Below, piece after piece: positions 1-5,425 of a stretch of DNA of 5,425 nucleotides. Below the pieces are notes generated by a model. The model was not told the DNA's origin. It worked only from the letters and a program-made list of their open reading frames with translations, and ran no database searches. This DNA is from Oscillospiraceae bacterium (GTDB taxonomy: Bacteria > Bacillota > Clostridia > Oscillospirales > Ruminococcaceae): positions 755-6,179 of the forward strand of contig DMMB01000086.1 of NCBI GenBank assembly GCA_003453215.1, in the 5' to 3' direction. Position numbers and translations under genes: made by a program. Positions within the stretch are counted from its first letter, which is position 1. Each line of letters begins with the position of its first letter.

Positions 1-1605
1 GCCCTTTTCAACGGCCGGGAAGAAGTTCTTGGGCACCGCGCCGCCAACAACCTTCTCTTCAAATACGAGAGAATCGCTGTCGCAGGGCTCAAATTCAATC
101 CAAACATCACCGTACTGGCCATGGCCGCCGGATTGTTTCTTATGTTTGCCCTGTACGCGCACTTTCTTCCGGATGGTCTCGCGGTAAGCCACACGGGGCT
201 TCACCAGCGCTACATCGATACCAAACTTGGATTTCAGCTTGGAAACGACGACATCCAGGTGCTGCTCGCCCAGGCCGGAAATGACCTGCTGCTTGGTCTC
301 CACGTTATTTTCAAAGCTAATGCAGGGATCTTCTTCGATCAGGCGCTGCATCGCACCGGCAATCTTAGCCTCATCGCCCTTGCCCTTCAGCACAATGGCC
401 ATGGAAAGGCAGGGAGCCGGGAACTCGGTGGGCTTATAGGAAATCACGCGCTTGGCATCGCACAGGGTATCGCCGGTCACCGCGCTGGAAAGCTTGGTGA
501 TGGCGCCGATATCGCCGGCCGTAATGCTGTCTACTTCATCCTGCTTCTTGGCGCGGCAGCACAGCAGCTTGCCCAGGCGCTCCGGTTCCCCGGTGCGGGC
601 ATTGACCGGGGTCATGCCGGCCGTCAGTGTGCCGGTAATCACCTTTACAAAGGACAGTTTGCCTACAAAGGGGTCGGCAACGGTCTTGAATACAAAAGCG
701 GATTCGGGGGCGTTGGGATCGCACTTCACCGTCTCTCCCTCTACGGTTTCCTCGCAGCAGCCCTCTGCGGCGCTGGGCAGGAAGTGTACGATGGAATCCA
801 TCAGGACCTGGCTGCCGGAACCGGTTGCCGCGCTGCCGCAGAATACCGGGGCAATGGTACCGCTCTTTACGCCGGCAGCAATTCCCTTCTGGATTTCTTC
901 CTTGGTGAAGGGTTCTTCCATAAAGAACTTCTCCATCAGGGCGTCATCGGTCTCGGCTACCGCCTCGTTCAGGGCCATCTTCATTTCTTCGATGCGGTCG
1001 GCCGCCGCCGCAGGGATCGCAATCTCATTCAGCTTATTGGCCTTTACATCAAATTTATAGGCTTTGTCATCCACCAGGTCAATGTAGCAGTCTACCACAT
1101 CCCCCTCCATGTGGGGAATGATAACCGGGCAGACGGCATTGCCGAATACTTCCTTGATGCCCTCAAAGGTCTTATAGAAATCGGCGTGTTCCACATCCAG
1201 CTTGTTGATGAAGAACGCCTTGGCTTTATTCATACGGGTCGCCAGGCGGTAGGCCTTTTCGGTGCCAACGCCCACGCCGTCTTTGGCCGAAACCACCAGC
1301 AGCACCGTTTCCGCGGCACGAATGCCTTCCGAAACGCCGGCGGCAAAATCGAACATACCGGGGGTATCCAGCAAATTGATCTTTACACCGTTCCAATCAA
1401 AAGGAGCAATGGCGGAGCTGACCGATACCTGGCGTTTGATCTCCTCGGGATCAAAATCGCATACGGTATTTCCGTCCGCAATTTTGCCAAGGCGGTCGGT
1501 GGCGCCGGATTTAAACAGCAGCATCTCTGCCAGGCTTGTTTTGCCGGCGCTGCTGTGGCCTGCTAAAGCGACATTACGGATTTTATCCGCGGTGTACTGT
1601 TTCAT
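1..1605 (-). CDS. Elongation factor G-like translational GTPase (EF-G paralog), C-terminus cut off by window edge
   Basis: The frame is read from ATG at 1605 to the window edge, giving 535 codons with no stop. EF-G proteins run near 690 residues, so about 150 are missing. Visible order: G domain with P-loop GHSSAGKT (16-23), switch I RQVSV (58-62) where canonical EF-G has RGITI, DTPG (80-83), NKLD (134-137) and CGSA (256-259); domain II (about 300-390); domain III with GLGEQHLDV (446-454); and the start of domain IV with QSGGHGQYGDV (491-501) and GGAVPKNFFPAVEKG up to the edge. The family moves tRNA and mRNA on the ribosome or acts in recycling, in the cytoplasm. The switch I form and the lone promoter, away from rpsL-rpsG-tuf, point to the divergent EF-G-like (EF-G2) paralog rather than housekeeping fusA. 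Residue 84 is Met where canonical EF-G has the catalytic His of DTPGH. The start follows an AAGGGG ribosome site (1617-1622) with a rather long 11-base spacer. Family is sure; paralog status is likely. Confidence 0.95.
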   Translation of the reverse strand, partial: MKQYTADKIRNVALAGHSSAGKTSLAEMLLFKSGATDRLGKIADGNTVCDFDPEEIKRQVSVSSAIAPFDWNGVKINLLDTPGMFDFAAGVSEGIRAAETVLLVVSAKDGVGVGTEKAYRLATRMNKAKAFFINKLDVEHADFYKTFEGIKEVFGNAVCPVIIPHMEGDVVDCYIDLVDDKAYKFDVKANKLNEIAIPAAAADRIEEMKMALNEAVAETDDALMEKFFMEEPFTKEEIQKGIAAGVKSGTIAPVFCGSAATGSGSQVLMDSIVHFLPSAAEGCCEETVEGETVKCDPNAPESAFVFKTVADPFVGKLSFVKVITGTLTAGMTPVNARTGEPERLGKLLCCRAKKQDEVDSITAGDIGAITKLSSAVTGDTLCDAKRVISYKPTEFPAPCLSMAIVLKGKGDEAKIAGAMQRLIEEDPCISFENNVETKQQVISGLGEQHLDVVVSKLKSKFGIDVALVKPRVAYRETIRKKVRVQGKHKKQSGGHGQYGDVWIEFEPCDSDSLVFEEKVVGGAVPKNFFPAVEKG

Positions 1606-1635
1606 AGTTAGGATTTCCCCTTTCAATCTTTGAGT

Positions 1636-1650
1636 CGAAACGCCATTTCG
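1636..1650 (-). other. Small hairpin in the leader of the EF-G-like mRNA
   Basis: CGAAA and TTTCG form a perfect 5-bp stem around a 5-base loop, inside the predicted 5' leader and 13 bases upstream of the AAGGGG ribosome site. There is no U tract, so it is not a terminator. The stem is short and only moderately stable. It may shape or protect the leader, or be chance. Confidence 0.3.
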
Positions 1651-1667
1651 GGGCGCATTACAGAATA

Positions 1668-1696
1668 ATTATACCTTTTTGTCCCCTCTTTCGCAA
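1668..1696 (-). promoter_or_regulatory. Sigma-A type promoter of the EF-G-like gene
   Basis: On the minus strand, a TTGCGA -35 box (1691-1696) and a perfect TATAAT -10 box (1668-1673) are separated by exactly 17 bases (1674-1690). Transcription would start near 1660, leaving a leader of roughly 55 bases before the ATG at 1605. The surrounding spacer is clearly AT-richer than the coding DNA, as expected for a promoter region. This separates the EF-G-like gene from the rlmB-side genes as its own transcription unit. Confidence 0.8.
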
Positions 1697-1841
1697 TAAA
1701 AATATCCGTTAATCTGCACGTCGGTATGCTGAAATACACTGCGTCATTTTGTGCTAAATGCTGATTTTCAATCCATTTTACCCCAAATCGACCCTTTTTC
1801 AGGTCTATTTTTAAGAAATTTCGATGGAAGCTCGTTTTATT

Positions 1842-2291
1842 TTATTCCAACGCCCGCCGCCAGAACAGCCCCTCCGAAACCGCCAAAGCCGCCATTCGCC
1901 GCTGCAGTTGCTCATCGGGGCCGTACACCTCTAGGTTCAGGCAGTCGCTGTCCAGCACCACCAGTGCCTCCTGCTGCGGCAGCAGCAGTTCCAGCTGTCC
2001 GGAGTGGTTTTCCATCAGCTCCCGTACCGCTTCTGCCACCCTTTGCGGTTCCGGCTGCGAATGCCAGCCATTCCAGTGCAGCACCGTCGGCTAGTAGCAC
2101 AGCAGCTTCAGCAGCACCGCCGTCAGCCGCTCCCGCATCCGGCTATCGGTATCGATACTTAGCAGGTACCACTCCACCCGGAAAAACTGCCCGCCGCCAT
2201 CGCGCGGCACCTGCTCCGGCAAAAAATCCACAATCCAACACGCCTTTTGCCGCAGCCGTTCCAGCTGCTCCTTCCATTCTGTCCGGTTCAT
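1842..2291 (-). pseudogene. Small uncharacterised protein gene interrupted by an in-frame TAG at codon 67
   Basis: The frame starts at ATG 2291, six bases after AAAGGA, and runs to TAA at 1842-1844. It has 150 codons including the stop. Codon 67 is TAG (2091-2093). Both sides read in the same frame without a shift: 66 residues (MNRTEWKEQLERLRQKACW... to ...KLLCY), the TAG, then 82 residues starting PTVLHWNGW and ending LFWRRALE. Both halves look like real protein: soluble, charged, helical, with no signal peptide or membrane segment. The second half holds VVLDSDCLNLEVYGPDEQL. No ribosome site precedes the possible GTG restart at 2084. The most natural reading is a sense codon, perhaps Tyr TAC or TAT after CY, mutated to TAG. 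Readthrough, reinitiation at 2084 or a sequencing error are alternatives. The layout resembles small uncharacterised clostridial proteins, but I cannot name the family. It lies 77 bases downstream of the P-type ATPase-like gene and is probably co-transcribed. Confidence 0.6.
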
Positions 2292-2297
2292 ATCCAT

Positions 2298-2303
2298 TCC
2301 TTT
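2298..2303 (-). promoter_or_regulatory. Ribosome binding site setting the start of the small gene
   Basis: AAAGGA sits on the minus strand with two ATGs after it, at 2297 and 2291. The first directly abuts the site with zero spacing. The second is six bases away, which is normal. This favours the start at 2291 (MNRTEW) over 2297 (MDMNRT), and rules against the longer frame opening at 2441 inside the preceding gene. Confidence 0.7.
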
Positions 2304-2310
2304 CTTTATC

Positions 2311-2345
2311 AAAAGCGCAGGGAAAAGCCTCGCTCCTCCCTGCGC
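2311..2345 (-). terminator. Terminator-like or attenuator hairpin between the ATPase-like gene and the small gene
   Basis: On the minus strand, GCGCAGGGA (2337-2345) pairs perfectly with TCCCTGCGC (2315-2323). This gives a 9-bp GC-rich stem with a 13-base loop, followed by TTTT (2311-2314). It lies 23 bases after the TAA of the ATPase-like gene and just ahead of the small gene's ribosome site. The U run is only four long, so termination is probably partial. It could lower expression of the small gene or act as an mRNA 3' stabiliser. Confidence 0.55.
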
Positions 2346-2368
2346 CGTTTCTGCTGTTTTCTTTTCGC

Positions 2369-4522
2369 TTATTTTTTCCGTACCAGTCCCAGCAGCACCG
2401 TCGGCAGCAGCCACAGTAGCTGATATGCTCCCAGGCTCCACCAGGTCACCCGGCTCAGTGCTCCGGAATAGGCCAGCAGCGTAATAATCGCAAAACCAAT
2501 CAGTACGCTTAATACCAGCAGCACACTGATGGCCTTGGCCAGGCCATACTCCCGCTGGGCAGAAAGCAGACTGTGCAGTGTTCCCGCCATGCCGCCGCTT
2601 ACCATTTCGGCTGCCGTCTCGCCGGTTCCATCCAGCGCTGCCTCGGCCTCCTGCTGCAGGGCGGCCGGTACCATATGGATATTTTCCTCCTGCAGGCCGT
2701 ACACCTGTGCCACCCGGGCCGGGGTTACATTGGGATCGGTGGTGTACACCATCAGCGCCACTCCCACCTTTTCCAGCTCCCGCAGCTGGGTTTTCAGCTG
2801 TTTATCGGCATGGTAGCTGATGACAAACCCCGCCGAAAGGCTGCCGAAGTTGGAGAGATAAAGCAGTTCCTTTCCCTCCGCCAAAAAGCTTGCCTCCACT
2901 TCCAGCGGCGGCACCGCCACGCCATGGGCCAGCAGCAGGCTGCGGTTACCAATCAGTACCCGGCCGCCATCCACCCAGGCCGAAATTCCCTTGCCCTCTT
3001 CGCAGGTGACGCTTTCCACCTTTTTCAGGTTCTTTTCGTTGGTAATCATTCCGCGGAAAATGCCGGTCAGGGAATTATCGGTGCTGCACAGCACGCTGGC
3101 CGCATTCAAAATGGCCTCATCAATGGGCTTTTTCTCAAAGGTTCGTATGCCATGCAGGGTAATGCTTCCGCTGGGGAACAAATCGCTGCCCCGCAGCAAA
3201 ACACCATCGGTATCGTGCAGCTCTTCCACCGCATCTTCATTCAGTAGATTGGCGCGCCAGCGGTTCAGTCCCTCATTGGCGCTGCGCAGCGGCATATGGC
3301 TGCCCAGGGTGGCGGCCAGCGGCGAAGTAATGCACAGGGCCGAAGTAAAGATGGAAACCGCCTCAAATACCGTTCCCTTGGCCAGGAAATATTCCAGCAG
3401 TGCCATAATCACCGCCGCCAGGATGGTAATGGGCGCCAGTACCCCGCTGATGCCTTCGGTCATACCGGTTTCCTCCAGAACGGCTTCGGCGTCCTCCGGC
3501 AGACCGGCGTCATCCAGCGTTACCGTCTTTTCCGGCTGCTCCGGCAGTTCCATGGCCCAGTCATTCAGGCGGCCCTGCGGCAAAGAGCGGCAAGCCACCG
3601 GGCGCAGGGCGGCCATGGCCCGGCAGCTCTCCCGCTGACGGGCATTTTTCACCAGCTTACCCCAGGTATTAAAGAACAAAATAAGTACCGCCAACGGCAG
3701 GAAGATATTATTGCCATACTGTTCCAGCAGGGCGGGCTGCGCCGCCATAAAGCTGCCCTGCAGCAGGCAGGCAAATACCGTCAGCGTCACATAGGCATCG
3801 TTGCTCTGCCGGCCGGGGAACAGCGCCAAAAAGCCATTGCCCAGCGTGCCGCCGCAGCAAAGGGCCGAAACGGCGGTGAGCCCCACCATGCCCCATAGTC
3901 TCAGGGTCGAAGAAGTCGCTAAAAAATCGGGCAGCAGCAGATGATACACCGGCGCCAACGCCAGGTAAAGAACCCCCAGCAGCATCAGCAGGTTCAGAAT
4001 TAATGTAACCGCAAGTCCTCTCTGGCGTTTTTTCAGGGTCTGCATTACCGCTTCGGCGCTCTTGCGGGCGGCGGAAGCTTCCCACAGCGGCTTTTTCGGC
4101 TTGGTGACCGGGATTTCCCGCCCGGCTAAGGGCGCTTCTTCTCCCATCGCTTCGGCCATTGGGAGCGTCTCCTTTTGGGGGGCCGTCCATTCCTCCGGCT
4201 GCATCACCGGGGTCTCCTGCCGGGGTTCCTCCCAGTGGAATTCCGGCTCTGCCTTTTGCTGCACTGCCGGACTTTCTGTCTTTTTCAGCAGTTCGGCCGG
4301 GTCTGTTTCCGCCTTTTGGGGCGGCTGCGGTGCCGGAGCCGGCTTTGCGGCCGGTTTGGCTGCTTTGGGCAGTCCGGTCTGGGCGGCCTCCAGCTGCCGC
4401 AGCAGGTCCTCCGTTGTGGTGGCGGCTGCTTTCCGTTCCGTTTGGGAAGATTGTCCTTCCCGGGCCCGTTTTGCTTTTACTTCCCGCAGGATATCATCCA
4501 CATTGTAGCGGTTTTCTGCCAT
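2369..4522 (-). CDS. P1B-type (heavy-metal) P-type ATPase-like membrane protein lacking the catalytic residues
   Basis: The product has 717 residues; the ATG at 4522 follows GGAGGG (4529-4534) by six bases. Residues 1-165 are a cytoplasmic tail with NVDDILREVKAKR near the start and an Ala/Pro/Lys stretch (50-72). Eight hydrophobic segments follow in P1B order: about 170-192, 208-234, 243-262, 272-290, then 358-381 and 385-407, then 661-686 and 692-713. The N-domain signature is strong: EGKGISAWVDGGRVLIGNRSLL (509-530) matches the GKGV-x-VDG-x-V-IGN pattern of copper/cadmium pumps. Key residues are lost. DKTGTLTEG aligns with RGSDLFPSG, so R444 sits at the phosphorylated Asp. The CPC site aligns with FTS (392-394). 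The actuator region is shrunk to about 65 residues without TGES. TGD aligns with TTD (594-596). GDGxND is absent. Ion pumping is therefore unlikely; a sensing, scaffold or binding role is inference only. It follows rlmB by 40 bases and is probably in its operon. Fold relationship is firm; function is unknown. Confidence 0.85.
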   Translation of the reverse strand: MAENRYNVDDILREVKAKRAREGQSSQTERKAAATTTEDLLRQLEAAQTGLPKAAKPAAKPAPAPQPPQKAETDPAELLKKTESPAVQQKAEPEFHWEEPRQETPVMQPEEWTAPQKETLPMAEAMGEEAPLAGREIPVTKPKKPLWEASAARKSAEAVMQTLKKRQRGLAVTLILNLLMLLGVLYLALAPVYHLLLPDFLATSSTLRLWGMVGLTAVSALCCGGTLGNGFLALFPGRQSNDAYVTLTVFACLLQGSFMAAQPALLEQYGNNIFLPLAVLILFFNTWGKLVKNARQRESCRAMAALRPVACRSLPQGRLNDWAMELPEQPEKTVTLDDAGLPEDAEAVLEETGMTEGISGVLAPITILAAVIMALLEYFLAKGTVFEAVSIFTSALCITSPLAATLGSHMPLRSANEGLNRWRANLLNEDAVEELHDTDGVLLRGSDLFPSGSITLHGIRTFEKKPIDEAILNAASVLCSTDNSLTGIFRGMITNEKNLKKVESVTCEEGKGISAWVDGGRVLIGNRSLLLAHGVAVPPLEVEASFLAEGKELLYLSNFGSLSAGFVISYHADKQLKTQLRELEKVGVALMVYTTDPNVTPARVAQVYGLQEENIHMVPAALQQEAEAALDGTGETAAEMVSGGMAGTLHSLLSAQREYGLAKAISVLLVLSVLIGFAIITLLAYSGALSRVTWWSLGAYQLLWLLPTVLLGLVRKK

Positions 4523-4562
4523 CTTTTTCCCTCCGCTTTCGTGTCTCTGCCGGTATTTTGGA

Positions 4563-5336
4563 TTACCGGGCTTTCAAACCCAGCCGCTGCCGGGTTATCT
4601 CGTACAGAATAATGCCGCCTGCTACCGAAGCATTCAGCGAATTGATCTGGCCTTTCATGGGCAGGGCCGCCACAAAGTCGCATTCTTCCTTGACCAGCCG
4701 GCTGACGCCGTTGCCCTCGGAACCGATGACCAGTCCCACGGCCCCTTTGAAATCCAGTTCACACCAATTCTGGCCGTCCATATCGGCGCAGGTAAACCAA
4801 ACATTTTTTTCGGCCTTCAGGCTTTGCATGGTAGCTACAATATTGGCCACCCGCACCACCGGCAGGCATACCGCTGCCCCGGCAGAGGATTTTACTGCCG
4901 CGGCCGTAAGGCCGGCGCTGTGCCGCTTGGGGATAATGACCCCATGGGCCCCACAGGCTTCCGCCGTACGGATGATAGCACCCAAATTGTGGGGATCTTC
5001 GATATTATCGCAGAGGACCACAAAAAGCGGCTCTTCTCCGGCGCGCTCATAAATATCTTTCATTTCGGCATAGGCTGCCGCTGCACAGATGGCAGCAACC
5101 CCCTGGTGGGTTTCGATGCCGGAAAGCTGGCTTAGTTTTTCCCGCGTCGCTTCCTTCACCGGGATTCCCAGTTCCCTTGCCTTATTCAGAATGGCCGCGA
5201 CCGGCCCTTTGGGGCTGCCGCTTTGTATGTAGATGCACTCCAGTTCCCTGCCGCTGCGCAGGGCCTCCAGCACCGGGTTGCGCCCGGCCAGCACCTGGTT
5301 TTGCTCGCCAGTCTGCTTTTTTTCCTGCATGGTCAT
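4563..5336 (-). CDS. rlmB: 23S rRNA (guanosine-2'-O-)-methyltransferase RlmB, SPOUT/TrmH family
   Basis: RlmB transfers a methyl group from S-adenosylmethionine to the 2'-OH of a guanosine in the peptidyl-transferase P-loop of 23S rRNA (G2251 in E. coli numbering). The 257-residue length fits the family. The N-terminal substrate-binding domain spans about 14-88, with VLAGRNPVLEAL (15-26) and THQGVAA (76-82). The SPOUT knot domain carries all three motifs: motif 1 NIEDPHNLGAIIRTAEACGA (111-130, with N117 and R123), motif 2 VIGSEGNGVS (203-212) and motif 3 MKGQINSLNASVAGGIILYE (227-246). All expected residues are present, so it should be active. The start is ambiguous between ATG 5336 and ATG 5330, which share one ribosome site. 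In Firmicutes rlmB often follows cysS and mrnC; an upstream gene would lie beyond the right edge. A paralogous tRNA G18 methyltransferase (TrmH) is the main alternative, less likely given the N-terminal domain. Confidence 0.93.
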   Translation of the reverse strand: MTMQEKKQTGEQNQVLAGRNPVLEALRSGRELECIYIQSGSPKGPVAAILNKARELGIPVKEATREKLSQLSGIETHQGVAAICAAAAYAEMKDIYERAGEEPLFVVLCDNIEDPHNLGAIIRTAEACGAHGVIIPKRHSAGLTAAAVKSSAGAAVCLPVVRVANIVATMQSLKAEKNVWFTCADMDGQNWCELDFKGAVGLVIGSEGNGVSRLVKEECDFVAALPMKGQINSLNASVAGGIILYEITRQRLGLKAR

Positions 5337-5339
5337 AGT

Positions 5340-5345
5340 TCCTTT
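5340..5345 (-). promoter_or_regulatory. Ribosome binding site of rlmB, with ambiguous start
   Basis: AAAGGA on the minus strand is followed by ATG after three bases (5336) and by a second in-frame ATG after nine bases (5330). Three bases is tight and nine is on the long side but workable, so translation may begin at MQEKK (5330) rather than MTMQEKK. The difference is two residues. Confidence 0.6.
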
Positions 5346-5390
5346 CTTCTATTAGGGCTGTGCGCACCGCCAGGGAACCGGCCCCCGCCT

Positions 5391-5424
5391 GCGCGCCTTC
5401 GGCGCGCTTACCCGCAGCCTGCGG
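5391..5424 (-). repeat. Pair of GC-rich hairpins upstream of rlmB
   Basis: GCGCGCC (5391-5397) pairs with GGCGCGC (5401-5407) as a perfect 7-bp stem with a 3-base loop. Next to it, CCGCA (5412-5416) pairs with TGCGG (5420-5424), also with a 3-base loop. Neither is followed by a T run on the minus strand, so they are not typical terminators. No gene can be supported in 5337-5425. Of the minus-strand frames, one closes at TAA 5408-5410 and another at TAA 5352-5354, either of which could end an upstream gene such as mrnC, but too little is visible to say. No promoter for rlmB was found here. Confidence 0.4.
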
Positions 5425-5425
5425 C

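Noticed and set aside
121..1566. Plus-strand 481-codon open frame
   Set aside because: It is exactly antisense to the EF-G-like gene, whose conserved motifs are unmistakable on the minus strand. The plus-strand translation shows no family resemblance.
1..1605. Tetracycline ribosomal protection protein (TetM-like) instead of EF-G paralog
   Set aside because: The opening MKQYTADKIRNVALAGHSSAGKTSL, together with DFDPEEIKRQVSV and QSGGHGQYGDV, matches the EF-G-like paralog pattern, not the Tet(M) pattern as I know it. A tree would settle it.
1785..1841. Possible terminator after the small gene
   Set aside because: Only a 4-bp GACC/GGTC pairing with no T run follows on the minus strand. No convincing terminator is visible before the EF-G promoter.
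2091..2093. Pyrrolysine or global UAG reassignment
   Set aside because: No other in-frame TAG occurs in the EF-G-like, ATPase-like or rlmB genes, and nothing pyl-like is present. A single nonsense change is simpler.
1751..2419. Plus-strand 222-codon open frame rich in Pro, Ala and Ser
   Set aside because: It is a low-complexity antisense shadow of the small gene and the end of the ATPase-like gene, with no ribosome site.
2091..2441. Longer version of the small gene starting at 2441, overlapping the ATPase-like gene
   Set aside because: The extra 50 residues overlap the ATPase-like C-terminus and look like out-of-frame sequence. A good AAAGGA site directs the start at 2291.
4159..5052. Plus-strand 297-codon open frame
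   Set aside because: It runs antisense across both the ATPase-like N-terminus and rlmB and is Pro/Ala-rich; a shadow of GC-rich coding DNA.

Overview
The window looks like chromosomal core sequence from a GC-rich Firmicute. The best guess is a gut clostridium of the Oscillospirales (Faecalibacterium/Ruminococcus-like). The guess rests on AGGA/GGAGG-type ribosome binding sites, a TTGCGA-17-TATAAT promoter, TAA stops on the genes whose ends are visible, and the style of the proteins. No genus marker is present, so this is inference. All real genes lie on the minus strand. The many plus-strand open frames are antisense shadows.

Read in the direction of transcription (right to left), the window holds five parts. 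(1) 5337-5425 is a short GC-rich leader with two small hairpins, the edge of an unseen upstream gene or spacer. (2) rlmB, a SPOUT-family 23S rRNA 2'-O-ribose methyltransferase, is complete. (3) 40 bases later comes a 717-residue, eight-helix membrane protein. It has the layout and N-domain signature of a heavy-metal (P1B) P-type ATPase, but the phosphorylated Asp, the CPC metal site, the TGE loop and the GDGxND motif are all missing, so it appears to be a pseudo-pump. (4) 77 bases later, past a terminator-like hairpin, is a small soluble protein gene of about 149 codons broken by one in-frame TAG at codon 67. (5) After a 236-base AT-richer spacer with a good sigma-A promoter comes the first 535 codons of an EF-G-like translation GTPase, cut by the left edge of the window. 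This is the divergent EF-G paralog type, and its DTPGH catalytic His is replaced by Met.

rlmB, the pseudo-ATPase and the small gene are spaced like one operon, with the hairpin before the small gene perhaps reducing readthrough. The EF-G paralog is a separate transcription unit. rlmB and the EF-G paralog both act on the ribosome. The two genes between them have no function that can be read from sequence.

No mobile element, CRISPR array, RNA gene or recognisable defence system was seen. The unusual content is the pair of proteins that keep their fold but have lost key catalytic residues (P-type ATPase and EF-G-like), plus the amber-interrupted gene.
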